NCBI GenBank assembly: GCA_009778065.1
Contig: WRKM01000011.1
Location: 1 to 64,000, forward strand
DNA length: 64,000 bases
Source: Oscillospiraceae bacterium
GTDB lineage: Bacteria; Bacillota; Clostridia; Oscillospirales; Ruminococcaceae
Reading direction: 5' to 3'
The notes under the pieces are model-generated. The model saw only the letters and a program-made list of their open reading frames with translations, was not told the DNA's origin and did not search any database. The translations under genes were made by a program, and so were the position numbers. Each line of letters opens with the position of its first letter. Within the stretch, counting starts at the first letter, position 1. Shown in pieces: positions 51,327-60,450 of the stretch.

Positions 51327-52084
51327 ACAAATCAGCGTTAAAAGGTTTATTACTATATGATTTTTACTGTGTTAAAAAAGTAATTGTCATTTTTGTTCGT
51401 ATATTTCTGATTACGTTTGTTGTCGGCGGCTTGCTCCTTTTAAGCACAGACTACGGAAACTTGAAGGTAATCAACGAAGACAAAGCCCTGACAAAAGCAT
51501 TAGCGGGCATAATGGTCTTGTTTGCGCCGATGATTTGCGGAACCGGCATTTATACTTTTACCAACGAAAAATTTTTAAGCAACCAAAAAACAGGGTGGAA
51601 TAAATACCTGTTTTCGCTCCCTGTATCTGACAAATTACGTGTCGCGACCACGTATGCTTACGCACTTTTTTTGACATTTTTTACATTTTTCGGGACAATT
51701 GTGTTTACCGGTTCTTTTTATTTCATAGCAGGGGATTTGAGTCTGGGGGCGACTTTCGCCTTTGCGGTCATGAAGCTGCCGATTGCGATTTCCTGTATTG
51801 TCGCTGTTTTTTCATACATCAATATAGCAATCAGTTTTATATTCAAAAACGCCATGAGAACATTGCTCTTTACATCAGGGTGGGGTGTATTAATATTGTA
51901 TAGTGCCATTTACGCACAAATAAACGAAAAATCTTTGGAGAACATGGAACTCGTAGACAAGTTAAACGAAATGCTCAGCTTTGTCCTTGAACGAATGTGG
52001 CTTATGCCTATTCTGTTAATAACCTCGTTTGTACTGTCGTATATAGTTTCTTTAATCGCAATTAAATGGAGGGATAAACTTTGA
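51323..52084 (+). CDS. ABC-2 type permease 1 of the YtrA-type operon
   Basis: 253 residues, six membrane helices. ABC2_membrane_2-like: N-terminal KGLLLYDFYCVKKVIVIF, NQKTGWNKYLFSLPVSDKLR as the cytoplasmic coupling loop, then five helices. It shares the LLLYDF/LILKDY head and LP..d..R loop with the permease at 52155, so the two form a heterodimer. Confidence 0.8.
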   Translation: MNKSALKGLLLYDFYCVKKVIVIFVRIFLITFVVGGLLLLSTDYGNLKVINEDKALTKALAGIMVLFAPMICGTGIYTFTNEKFLSNQKTGWNKYLFSLPVSDKLRVATTYAYALFLTFFTFFGTIVFTGSFYFIAGDLSLGATFAFAVMKLPIAISCIVAVFSYINIAISFIFKNAMRTLLFTSGWGVLILYSAIYAQINEKSLENMELVDKLNEMLSFVLERMWLMPILLITSFVLSYIVSLIAIKWRDKL

Positions 52085-52161
52085 AAAATATCTACAAAAT
52101 CCGGGAAAACGAAAATTTTAAAGTACTTTTGTGCGGAAAGGACGTGAGGAAAGTATGTTGA
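52081..52161 (+). CDS. 26-residue bridging ORF between the two permease genes (uncertain)
   Basis: TTG 52081 overlaps the stop of permease 1 and has GGAGGG seven bases upstream; the stop TGA overlaps the start of permease 2 (52155-52161). Product reads LKNIYKIRENENFKVLLCGK and so on. It could be a coupling peptide carrying ribosomes from one permease to the next. There is no family evidence. Confidence 0.35.
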   Translation: MKNIYKIRENENFKVLLCGKDVRKVC

Positions 52162-52853
52162 GAAAAGTAAAGGGTCTAATCCTAAAAGATTATTTTTGTG
52201 CAAAGCATTTCTATAGTTGTTGTATTTTAATGCTTGTTTCAGTCGGAAGTTTACTTCTCTCCGCTGAGGACGAGGGCGGCGCTCTAATCACTTTTATGCC
52301 CTTCGTCTTTACGGCACTTATGCCGAATATGTGCTTCTCCTTAGACAAAGCTTATCGCTTTAACAGTTATGCCGCTACACTGCCTGTCACAAGGCGCGGC
52401 ATAGTTCAGTCAAAGTATCTGCTGATGGTTATAAATTACAGCGTTTGTTTTATTGTCATGAGCCTTATGTTTTTTATAAGCACGCTGATTCATGGAACGG
52501 TGTTTAATATCGCGCCTATTGCGACGTATTTTGCGGTTGCTGTACTGATTGATTCGGTTTTTTACGCTTGCCTGTTTCGGTTCGGGATTGACAAAGGCAG
52601 TTGGTTTCTCATGTTTTTATTTATCGGGGGAATCGCCGTGGTGTTCTTGTATTTGCTTTTCGGCGATTTGTCAATCGTTTTCGGGTCGAGCGGATTTGAT
52701 GATTTTATTAAAAATTTAGAGTCATTCGGTTTTATGCATATTTTTAATAAACTATGGTTACCGGTATTAATAGCGGCAGGCGTGTTCTTTGTAATAGGGT
52801 ATAAGGTTTCATGCGTCTCGTATCACCGCGGACTTGAAATCGACATGAAATAG
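52155..52853 (+). CDS. ABC-2 type permease 2 of the YtrA-type operon
   Basis: 232 residues from ATG 52155 (GTGAGGAAAGT upstream). Six helices; head KVKGLILKDYFCAKHFYSC, coupling loop FNSYAATLPVTRRGIVQSKY. Last gene of the rightward operon; the CPBP protease gene is convergent, three bases away, with no terminator visible between. Confidence 0.8.
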   Translation: MLRKVKGLILKDYFCAKHFYSCCILMLVSVGSLLLSAEDEGGALITFMPFVFTALMPNMCFSLDKAYRFNSYAATLPVTRRGIVQSKYLLMVINYSVCFIVMSLMFFISTLIHGTVFNIAPIATYFAVAVLIDSVFYACLFRFGIDKGSWFLMFLFIGGIAVVFLYLLFGDLSIVFGSSGFDDFIKNLESFGFMHIFNKLWLPVLIAAGVFFVIGYKVSCVSYHRGLEIDMK

Positions 52854-52856
52854 GCG

Positions 52857-53891
52857 TTACTTGATAAGTTTTATCAATTCTGCAAGTAATATATTGTTTG
52901 CATGGGTATCGAAAGCGAAAACTAACATAATAAGCACAGGTACCGAAAAGAAAAATAAAGCGATTTTTCTTTTTCCGCTCACTTCATTCCATGTGTTTTC
53001 TATTTTATATTTTCTGATTACGGGGATTTTCTTTAAAAATGCGGCAACTCCTACAAAAATTAAAACCAAAGCCGCGAAATAAAAAATGTTATAGGTCGTA
53101 TTAATTAACTTGTTCTCCCAGTTGGTCGCTTCTCTTAAAGACTCAGCGGCGAAAAGGATTGCCGTTACGCCATTGACTAAAGCGTGGAGTATAGTTACTA
53201 TAAAAAGCGAATTTGTTGCATAACGTATATAGCCGAGTGCTAAACCGAGTGCGGTTGTATATAAGAGCATTGAAACCCTTCCGTGCATTAAACCGAATAA
53301 AACAGCAGTTACAACAATAGCGACACCGTTACCGTAGGGTTTCAGCGCATCGTACATTATTCCCCTACAGAGCAATTCTTCAAAAACCGGGGCGAATACC
53401 ACAAGCGACAGGACCATAAAAACCACGTAAACAGCATTTGCCGATGCTTCGATTTCCGGAGATTTAAAAACATCCTCGAGCTGTGCCGATACATTTGTGA
53501 ATTTCGATATAAAAAGCATTGTCAGCACGGTAAAAAGAGAAACGCCGTAACCCAAGCCATACACAGCAGGAAATGTTCCGAGCTTTTTAGCGAGTCGGTC
53601 GGGCTTTTTATAAAGTCCGCCGATTTTCCCGTTATAATATCCGAAACTCTTAAATAAAATTGCGGCTACAAGAAGCGGAACCATGTAAATCAGCATTACA
53701 CCTACGATTCCCGCTGATAGAAAATATGCGGTTGTTCCTATTTCGTCCGCTAATTGACTTATTAAATAAGTAATAAAATCTCTTATAAGCACACAAACGT
53801 AAAAAACGCACATAATAAAGCCGAGCTTTGCGCATACGATTTTATAGGAGCTGAGTTTAGATTTTTCTGTTATCGTATTTGTTTCGTTCAT
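52857..53891 (-). CDS. CPBP family intramembrane metalloprotease
   Basis: 344 residues with about eight helices. CPBP motifs: FEELLCRGIMYD (EExxxR), VVTAVLFGLMHGRVSMLL (FxxxH), and LHALVNGVTAIL (HxxxN). Eukaryotic homologues cut prenyl-CAAX tails; bacterial ones relate to bacteriocin immunity or membrane-protein processing. It is transcribed away from prs. Confidence 0.88.
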   Translation of the reverse strand: MNETNTITEKSKLSSYKIVCAKLGFIMCVFYVCVLIRDFITYLISQLADEIGTTAYFLSAGIVGVMLIYMVPLLVAAILFKSFGYYNGKIGGLYKKPDRLAKKLGTFPAVYGLGYGVSLFTVLTMLFISKFTNVSAQLEDVFKSPEIEASANAVYVVFMVLSLVVFAPVFEELLCRGIMYDALKPYGNGVAIVVTAVLFGLMHGRVSMLLYTTALGLALGYIRYATNSLFIVTILHALVNGVTAILFAAESLREATNWENKLINTTYNIFYFAALVLIFVGVAAFLKKIPVIRKYKIENTWNEVSGKRKIALFFFSVPVLIMLVFAFDTHANNILLAELIKLIK

Positions 53892-53911
53892 GTTCGCTTT
53901 ATCCTTTTCGT

Positions 53912-54871
53912 TTAATTAAATAACGGTGAAATCGGTTTATCGGTATAGATTCGCTCTACCGCCTGTGCGAAAACTCCCGAAACGGGTAAAAAACGAAGCT
54001 TTGAAATTTTCTTCTCGGCGGGTATGTTTATTGTGTCAAGTATTACCACCTCTTTTAAATGTGATTTTTCAATTTTTTCAATCGCACTACCCGAAAGTAC
54101 GCCGTGGGTTGCGGCGGCGTAAACCTCTTTTGCCCCGCCCTTTTCAATTACGGCGGCGGCGGCGTTACAGAGCGTACCTGCTGTGTCTATCATGTCGTCC
54201 ACTATAATAACAATCTTTCCGCTTACATCGCCTATTATATTCATTATCTCGCTGACATTGGCTTTTTGTCTGCGCTTGTCTATTATCGCAAGCCCCACCC
54301 CGACGCGGTGAGAGAAGCTACGGGCTCTTGCCACCGAACCGAGGTCGGGAGAAACACAGATTATCTCCTCCGGACTATCTTCAAACCTCTCTTTAAAATA
54401 GGGAGCTAAAATCGACATTCCCTGTAAATCGTCCACGGGAATACTGAAAAAACCCTGAATCTGCGGTGAATGTAAATCCATCGTGAGAATCCTGTCTGCA
54501 CCCGCGACCGAAATCATATCCGCTACGAGCCGTGCCGAAATAGGGTCACGGGCTTTTGACTTTCTGTCCTGTCTCGAATATCCGAAATACGGCACAACCG
54601 CAGTTATTCTACCCGCGCTTGCCCTCTTAAATGCGTCTATCATAATTAAGAGTTCCATAATATTATCGTTCACGGGAGCAGAGGTTGATTGTACCACGAA
54701 AACATCAAAACCGCGAACGCTTTCGTTTATATTTACCGCAATTTCACCGTCGCTGAATGTTGTCACCTCGGAATCTCCGAGCGGTAAACCGAGTATACCC
54801 GCTATATCCTTAGCCAATGACGGGTTAGAGTTTGCGGTGAAAACTTTCATGTCCCTGCTGTGAATGTTCAT
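53912..54871 (-). CDS. prs: Ribose-phosphate pyrophosphokinase
   Basis: 319 residues. ATP-binding FGYSRQDRKSKARDPISARL, ribose-5-P/PRPP loop VIIVDDMIDTAGTLCNAA, and the catalytic KRRQKANVSE segment. Makes PRPP for nucleotides, His, Trp and NAD. It follows glmU by 23 bases, an order found across Firmicutes. Confidence 0.96.
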   Translation of the reverse strand: MNIHSRDMKVFTANSNPSLAKDIAGILGLPLGDSEVTTFSDGEIAVNINESVRGFDVFVVQSTSAPVNDNIMELLIMIDAFKRASAGRITAVVPYFGYSRQDRKSKARDPISARLVADMISVAGADRILTMDLHSPQIQGFFSIPVDDLQGMSILAPYFKERFEDSPEEIICVSPDLGSVARARSFSHRVGVGLAIIDKRRQKANVSEIMNIIGDVSGKIVIIVDDMIDTAGTLCNAAAAVIEKGGAKEVYAAATHGVLSGSAIEKIEKSHLKEVVILDTINIPAEKKISKLRFLPVSGVFAQAVERIYTDKPISPLFN

Positions 54872-54894
54872 GTCTTTTTACCTCCCCTACGCAT

Positions 54895-56292
54895 TTATTT
54901 TGACTTTTTATCTTTTTTTATCCTTAGTTCGTTTTTATACCAGTTTTCTTTTATATTGACCTGTCCCCGTTCAATGGCAAGCGCGGCGGGCGGGACATTG
55001 TTCGTTATGGTGGAGCCTGCGGCTGTTGCGGCGTTTTCCCCTACCTCAACAGGCGCGATTAAGTTAGTGTTACACCCGATGAAGGCGTTATCGCCTATTT
55101 TTGTTCGGTATTTTTCTATACCGTCATAATTCGCCGTGACCGTTCCGCACCCGAAGTTAACATTTTTCCCTACATCGCTGTCGCCTATATAGGTTAAATG
55201 AGCGAGAGCGGTTCCTTCGCCTATTTCGGAGTTTTTCACTTCAACAAAATCGCCTATTTTTACATTCTTGTTTAAGGTGGTACCTGCGCGGATATGTACG
55301 AACGGTCCCGCCTTTACATTGTCACAGATTTTTGCGTCAAACGCCTGAACACAGTTAAGCGTAACATTCTCGCCTATTTCGCAGTTATCTATTTGGGTAT
55401 TCGGACCTATTACACAGCCGCTTCCTATTTCGGTTTTTCCTCTTATAATCGTGTTAGGCATGAGCAGTGTATCACGTGCTATTTTAACGTCCTTGCCTAT
55501 GATTACGTTATGTCCTATTATGTCGACGCCCGCGGCATAATGACGGCTGTTTATGAGTTCGGTCATCATGTCGTTAAGCTCTCGGAGTTGTTTCCTGTCG
55601 TTCGCACCGAGAACTATAATACTGTCGTCCGCCATATAGGTAGAGGTGTTTTTTCCGAGCAGTTTCACCGTATCGGTAAGATAAAACTCACCGCTCTTAT
55701 TATTATCGCGAAGCTGCGGTAAAGCCCACAAAAGACGCTCCGCCTTAAACCAGTACGCACCGCTGTTTACTTCGGTTATTTTAAGCTCATCAGGACTACA
55801 ATCCTTCATTTCTACGATTGAACTCAACAAATTCGTATTCCTGTCGCGTTTTATTCTGCCGTAGTTACCCGCAGGGGCTACGTTTGCGGTGATTACCGTA
55901 ACATCGCTGTTTTGCTCTTTATGGAGCTTATAGGCGGCGTTAATTGTTGCGGCATCCATGAAAGGCGCGTCCCCGCAAAGTATTAATACATCTTTAGAAA
56001 TATCCTCCACGAGCATACTTTCCGCCTGCATGACGGCGTGACCCGTACCTTTCCTTTCAGCCTGCAAAAAAGTATGATACTTGCCTCTTTTTTTTAGATA
56101 CTCTGCCACCTTATCCGCACTGCTGCCCGTGATTACGCCTACGTTTTCATCGCTAATCCCCGCTTCTTTTACCGAGTCTAAAACCCAGCCGAGCATCGGC
56201 TCGAACAGCACGGGCATTAAAACCTTAGGGTTTGCGGAGTTCATGCGTTTGCCGTCTCCCGCGGCAAGAATGATACAACATCTGTCTTCCAT
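54895..56292 (-). CDS. glmU: Bifunctional GlmU (UDP-GlcNAc pyrophosphorylase / GlcN-1-P acetyltransferase)
   Basis: 465 residues. N-terminal uridylyltransferase (ILAAGDGKRMNSANPKVLMP, QAERKGTGHAVMQA), and a C-terminal left-handed beta helix of hexapeptide repeats from residue about 250 with ADNDGIEKYRTKIG-like region and AAGSTITNNVPPAALAI. It makes UDP-GlcNAc for peptidoglycan from the GlmM product. Confidence 0.95.
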   Translation of the reverse strand: MEDRCCIILAAGDGKRMNSANPKVLMPVLFEPMLGWVLDSVKEAGISDENVGVITGSSADKVAEYLKKRGKYHTFLQAERKGTGHAVMQAESMLVEDISKDVLILCGDAPFMDAATINAAYKLHKEQNSDVTVITANVAPAGNYGRIKRDRNTNLLSSIVEMKDCSPDELKITEVNSGAYWFKAERLLWALPQLRDNNKSGEFYLTDTVKLLGKNTSTYMADDSIIVLGANDRKQLRELNDMMTELINSRHYAAGVDIIGHNVIIGKDVKIARDTLLMPNTIIRGKTEIGSGCVIGPNTQIDNCEIGENVTLNCVQAFDAKICDNVKAGPFVHIRAGTTLNKNVKIGDFVEVKNSEIGEGTALAHLTYIGDSDVGKNVNFGCGTVTANYDGIEKYRTKIGDNAFIGCNTNLIAPVEVGENAATAAGSTITNNVPPAALAIERGQVNIKENWYKNELRIKKDKKSK

Positions 56293-56316
56293 AAAATACC
56301 TCTGTTTAAATTAATT

Positions 56317-57180
56317 TCATATTATTTTTATTTCATTCGGCTCAAAATAATACTTTTTATCACAAAAATGACAGCAGACTTCGATTTTTTCATTAGTTTC
56401 AGCGAGTTTTCGGAGTTCCTCTTTGCCGAGACTGACTAAGAGTTCTTCTGTACGCGAACGTGAGCAGTCGCACTTATAAAAAACTTCCCACTCGTCCAAA
56501 ACATTACCGCCGAATCCCCGAAGACCGCGTAAAGCTATTTCTTCTGCCCCCATACCGCTTTCGAGCATCTCGGTAACAGCGGGTATGTCTTTTATGCTTT
56601 GTTCAACCAAACGGATTGTCTCTTCGCTGACAGGCGGCAAAAGCTGAATCAAATAGCCCCCTGCCGCTTTTATGCTCCAATCAACGTCTACAAGCACTCC
56701 GAGGGCGCAAACCGTCGGAATCTGCTCACTGACCGCATAGTAACTCGTTATATCCTCGGCTATTTCACCGGAAACGAGCGGAACCTGCGCCGCATAAGGC
56801 TCTTTTAACCCTGTATCTCGTATAACACCGAGAAGCCCGTCTTTACCGACATACCCGGCTACGTCAAGCTTTCCCTTTTCGTTAAGAGGTAAATCAACAT
56901 TACAATTTCCGGCGCAACAGCGTACATTACCCCTGTAGTCGGCGCTAACGGTTATTATTCCTGCGGCTCCTTTACCGTCAACCCGCAGAGTCAGCAGGTC
57001 TTTCTCGTTTTTCATCATAGAACCCATAATTACTGCCGCCGTAGAGAGCCGCCCCAAAGCCGCACTCGCCACGGGGGTGGTCTTATGAATTTTGTATATT
57101 TCGTTTACTATATCTTTGGTGTCTGCGGCGGCGCAGAGTACACTGCCGTCTGCCGATAAGGCTCTGACTATTTTTGACAT
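56317..57180 (-). CDS. hslO: Redox-regulated chaperone Hsp33
   Basis: 287 residues. Zinc/redox switch CDCSRSR and CCHFCDKKYYF near the C-terminus (CxC...CxxC), and the DSDGKG-like start region RVDGKGAAGIITVSADYRGN. Under oxidation the Cys pairs form disulfides and the protein holds unfolding proteins. Confidence 0.94.
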   Translation of the reverse strand: MSKIVRALSADGSVLCAAADTKDIVNEIYKIHKTTPVASAALGRLSTAAVIMGSMMKNEKDLLTLRVDGKGAAGIITVSADYRGNVRCCAGNCNVDLPLNEKGKLDVAGYVGKDGLLGVIRDTGLKEPYAAQVPLVSGEIAEDITSYYAVSEQIPTVCALGVLVDVDWSIKAAGGYLIQLLPPVSEETIRLVEQSIKDIPAVTEMLESGMGAEEIALRGLRGFGGNVLDEWEVFYKCDCSRSRTEELLVSLGKEELRKLAETNEKIEVCCHFCDKKYYFEPNEIKII

Positions 57181-57225
57181 TTAAGTTCCTTTTCTGTGCG
57201 ATATATTCGGCGGGGAATCCCGCCG

Positions 57226-57978
57226 TTACAATTTTATCGCGACAAATACCGCTTTTTCGCTTAATTCGTTCGCAGGAGCGTTTTCGAGCCAGTCATACAC
57301 CCGCACTTCTCCGAACCCCGCATCTTTCAATAAGAGCGAAATTTTTTCAAGCGGGTACGCCGTTTCCGAAAGGGTTTCGGTATATCTGTTCCATGAATCT
57401 CCCTCACGTGCGAAAACATCGAGCGTCATCCCGACCCTTCCGTCTTCGCAATACGAGTTTTGCCAAACGCAAAAAATATTATCAGGCTCCGGCAGGTCGA
57501 AAACGTAGTTATTGCCCGAAAGCGACTCTTCATGCTTATACAGCGTGTTTACATCGAACGCCAACACCCCGCCCTTATTCATAAATAATGACAAACGAGC
57601 GAAAGTCTTTCTGATATATTCAATGTCGGAAAGATGATTCAGCGCATCTAAAACGCATATACAACAATCTATAGCCACAGGAAGCTCAAGCTCCGTCATG
57701 TCCCGACAGATATACTTTATGGCGGGCTTATCGGCGGACTGTTTCTTTTCAGCTTCCGCCAACATCTCAGATGATATGTCCGCTCCGATTACATCATAAC
57801 CTAAATCGGCAAAATACCGCGAGAGCGTCCCCGTTCCGCAGGCTAAATCAAGCAAAACCCCACCGCTTTTACCGTTTTCTTTCAACAGCTTATGATAATA
57901 ACCGCCGATTTCGTCATAATCGGCTTCCTGAAGCCTGTCATAAAAGGACGCCCACTTATAAAGACTGCTTCCGCTCAT
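57226..57978 (-). CDS. Class I SAM-dependent methyltransferase
   Basis: 250 residues. LLDLACGTGTLSRYFADLGY is motif I, VIGADISSEMLAEAE motif II, and DCCICVLDALNHL the DxxN segment. Similar proteins lie beside yerC in many Clostridia. It overlaps the yerC stop by four bases, so the two are co-translated. Substrate unknown. Confidence 0.85.
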   Translation of the reverse strand: MSGSSLYKWASFYDRLQEADYDEIGGYYHKLLKENGKSGGVLLDLACGTGTLSRYFADLGYDVIGADISSEMLAEAEKKQSADKPAIKYICRDMTELELPVAIDCCICVLDALNHLSDIEYIRKTFARLSLFMNKGGVLAFDVNTLYKHEESLSGNNYVFDLPEPDNIFCVWQNSYCEDGRVGMTLDVFAREGDSWNRYTETLSETAYPLEKISLLLKDAGFGEVRVYDWLENAPANELSEKAVFVAIKL

Positions 57979-58292
57979 TCGTCCGAGTCGGGTAAACCGA
58001 CGCCTTTTTCGGCGAGCCGCTCGAATATCACCTTATACCCGTCGTTTCCGTAGTTCAATGTGCGGTTAACGCGGCTGATAGTAGCCGTGCTTGCACCTGT
58101 TTTCTCAACGATATAATTGTATACGCGCTTCTCGGTCAACAGCTTTGCCACCTTTAGTCGCTGGGCGATGGATTTAAGCTCCAGGATAGTACATACATCC
58201 TCAAAAAAATCATAGCACTCCTCAAGACTTTTTAGCTCTAAAACCGCGTTAAATAAAAAATCTATGTTTTTGTCCTGTAACTTCTTGTTCAT
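57975..58292 (-). CDS. yerC: TrpR-like regulator YerC/YecD
   Basis: 105 residues. TrpR-type helix-turn-helix: CTILELKSIAQRLKVAKLL, then TGASTATISRVNRTLNYGND. The tryptophan-repressor fold without a known co-repressor. Preceded by the methyltransferase in transcription order only by overlap downstream. Confidence 0.88.
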   Translation of the reverse strand: MNKKLQDKNIDFLFNAVLELKSLEECYDFFEDVCTILELKSIAQRLKVAKLLTEKRVYNYIVEKTGASTATISRVNRTLNYGNDGYKVIFERLAEKGVGLPDSDE

Positions 58293-58389
58293 AACGTCCT
58301 CCGTTGTTGTGTCGTTCGCTTTATATATTAATTATACCTGTTTTTAGCGATTTTGTCAAGGTGCTTTTATTTAAACCCCTCTTAAAGAG

Positions 58390-58418
58390 AAAAACCGAAC
58401 GGTCTGCGTTCGGTTTTT
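58390..58418. terminator. Strong terminator of the sigma/partner operon
   Basis: A 12-bp stem AAAAACCGAACG / CGTTCGGTTTTT with loop GTCTG, usable from both sides. Confidence 0.85.
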
Positions 58419-58460
58419 CTGTTATAACTTTATAAATTTAAAGTGCGTAGCATACAGGTT

Positions 58461-59024
58461 CTAAGAGATGATTAAATCTAATTCTGTACTTACACTGTTT
58501 CTGCTTTTAAAATCGGAGCCTTCTTTTTCATATACATGAACTGTTAAAACTGCCTTATACTCGCCTTCGAGCGGGGTACTAAGTAACATAAACTTTCCGA
58601 CATTCTCGGTCGGCGCGATAAAATCCGATACATACAGCTCTTCATCTGTATCCTTTAAGCGAAGCTCAAATCGGACATAAAAGCCGCTGTTTTTCGGGTT
58701 TTGTAACGGGACGTTGAACCACGCTTCGGGTTCGTCCGCATAGACTGTTACGCTTTTGTAACATTCGAGCGGGAAATTAAAGTCTTCGTTTTCCTGCATA
58801 AAGACGATAGCCGAGAGCGGAACCTGCGCGTCTTCTATAGATATGTAGTCCGTATCATCATTTTTATTCACTATACCTTGAAATACAATGATAGCGGAAA
58901 GCGACATAACCGTAACAAGCGATGCAGACAGACTCTGATAGAGAACAAGCCGTTTTCTGCGCTGAAGCTTAATTTCCTCGGAACGACAAATTGCGCGTCT
59001 CGCGATTTCTTTATTGTCGAACAT
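58461..59024 (-). CDS. Membrane-anchored partner of the sigma factor, probable anti-sigma
   Basis: 187 residues. A cytoplasmic N-terminus rich in Arg/Lys and Glu (FDNKEIARRAICRSEEIKLQ, RRKR), one membrane helix (LSASLVTVMSLSAIIVF), then an exported beta-rich domain (FYVRFELRLKDTDEELYV, AVLTVHVYEKEG). It follows the sigma factor gene by 108 bases on the same strand. The role is inferred from layout; no zinc motif is seen. Confidence 0.6.
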   Translation of the reverse strand: MFDNKEIARRAICRSEEIKLQRRKRLVLYQSLSASLVTVMSLSAIIVFQGIVNKNDDTDYISIEDAQVPLSAIVFMQENEDFNFPLECYKSVTVYADEPEAWFNVPLQNPKNSGFYVRFELRLKDTDEELYVSDFIAPTENVGKFMLLSTPLEGEYKAVLTVHVYEKEGSDFKSRNSVSTELDLIIS

Positions 59025-59132
59025 AATAAGTTGTACCCACCTCCATTCGATATTTATGCCTTATAAATACTTAGAGTGTGAAAACCGAAAAAAGTTGCGG
59101 TTTTTTTCAAAATATTTTTACAAAGGTTTTTC

Positions 59133-59717
59133 TCAGTAGTTAAAGCCGTCTTTTTCGAGGATTCTTTTCAGCGCGGCTTTAGCTCTGAAGGCTAAGTGTT
59201 TTATTTGCTTTTCGCTCTTGTTCATTGCCTTACCCGCCTGTAAATAGCTCATATCTTTAAAGTATAGTAGCTTCAGGACGGTATAATGGTCGTCTTTAAG
59301 TATCTGCATGGCTTCGCGGAGCTGCTGCTTGTTTTCTGTCCGCTCTAAAAAAAATTCGGGTGTATGCTCGTCGTCCGCTTGTGTGTCTGCGATGTCCTCA
59401 TATGTGATATGTTGTCCCTGACCTCGCTCTTTCAGACTTCGGGTCGCTAAGTTTCTCGCTATTGTGAACAGGTATGTCTTGAGCGACGATTTCCCCGCGA
59501 ATTTACCGCCGCCGACCGCGAGCTGTGCGAAGGCTTCTATAGTTAAGTGTTTTGTCTCGTGATAATCACGAACAATGCCGTAAATAAAGCAAGACAGCTC
59601 GTTTTGATATAATTCGACAAGCTCCTCAAAGGCGTTTTCGTCTCCCGAGCGAAAACGGCGATACAGTTCTTCGCCCGATACGGCAGTTTTGTTTTCAGAC
59701 TTTATATCCGGCTTTAT
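59133..59717 (-). CDS. ECF-type sigma factor without ATG/GTG/TTG start (best start AUA)
   Basis: 194 codons from ATA 59717 to TGA 59133-59135. The translation is a normal sigma factor. Region 2: ENAFEELVELYQNELSCFIY, IEAFAQLA, KTYLFTIARNLATRSLK. Region 4: LREAMQILKDDHYTVLKLLY, FKDMSYLQAGKAMNKSEKQI. No ATG, GTG or TTG is in frame between the upstream stop and Met codons deep in region 4. AAAGGGGG lies eight bases before ATA, so AUA start is well placed. Alternatives are a mutated ATG, or an ATT start at 59738. The -10-like TATAAT in AAGTATAATGT lies about 50 bases upstream. Confidence 0.75.
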   Translation of the reverse strand: MKPDIKSENKTAVSGEELYRRFRSGDENAFEELVELYQNELSCFIYGIVRDYHETKHLTIEAFAQLAVGGGKFAGKSSLKTYLFTIARNLATRSLKERGQGQHITYEDIADTQADDEHTPEFFLERTENKQQLREAMQILKDDHYTVLKLLYFKDMSYLQAGKAMNKSEKQIKHLAFRAKAALKRILEKDGFNY

Positions 59718-59867
59718 ATCCTCCGCCCCCTTTACGAAAATATCATACCTTTATACATTATACTTCATTTTAGAACGAAAAGGGGAAAAGGTTTTCAAAA
59801 AATTACCTTTCGTCCTTGCTTTTATGCACATACTTACATATTGTTTACAAATTCTCGCATTTATTTA

Positions 59868-60398
59868 TTACACTTGCACAAAACGGTAGCCCACACCGTA
59901 TTCGGCAACGAGCGTGTACCCGGAGCCGTTTATTTTTTTACGAAGGTTTGACACCGCGACCTTAATGGTGCTTATATTCACGTTCGCTTGACTATTCCAT
60001 ACCTTTTCATATATATATTTCGCGCTTATGGCTTTTCCCTCGTTTTGGGCGAATAACAAAAGCAGAAAAAACTCTTTTTTAGTCAATAATAAGTCGTTAC
60101 CGTCCGAAAATGCCTGTCCGCTGAACAGGTCTATACATAGCTTTCCGCGTATAATTCGTTCCGGGACACGTTCTGCTTTTTCGAGCATTTTTCCGATTCG
60201 CGTAATAAAAACATCATGAAGTACAATACCTTCAATACGTAAATCGCGAGACAGCCGCTCCCGAGCCGCCGTCAAGGTTCCGGCGGTAATCACGTTGTAA
60301 CCGTTTTCGGTAAGGATTCTGCGGTTATTTTCTGAAATATCAGATTCGCCTTCGATGCTCAAAAGAGCTTTTCGGTTTCGGGAAAAGCTACTATCCAT
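59868..60398 (-). CDS. OmpR-type winged-helix regulator with degenerate, shortened receiver
   Basis: 176 residues. The N-terminal 65 residues keep only part of a receiver fold (LLSIEGESDISENNRRILTE, NGYNVITAGTLTAARE), with no acidic pocket; at the phospho-acceptor place the sequence is IVLHDV. The C-terminal half (residues about 80-176) is a complete OmpR/PhoB winged helix: LTKKEFFLLLLFAQNEGKAI, ISTIKVAVSNLRKKI, YGVGYRF. It should bind DNA but not be switched by Asp phosphorylation. It is divergent in function from the kinase genes but on the same strand. Confidence 0.85.
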   Translation of the reverse strand: MDSSFSRNRKALLSIEGESDISENNRRILTENGYNVITAGTLTAARERLSRDLRIEGIVLHDVFITRIGKMLEKAERVPERIIRGKLCIDLFSGQAFSDGNDLLLTKKEFFLLLLFAQNEGKAISAKYIYEKVWNSQANVNISTIKVAVSNLRKKINGSGYTLVAEYGVGYRFVQV

Positions 60399-60450
60399 TA
60401 TTTTTCTCCGTTCACTTTTTCGCGGGTTATTTTATAAAGGATTTTTGTGA

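Noticed and set aside
55294-55722. Plus-strand ORF inside glmU
   Set aside because: Shadow frame of the hexapeptide-repeat region of GlmU; its Tyr-rich composition comes from the antisense of repeated codons.
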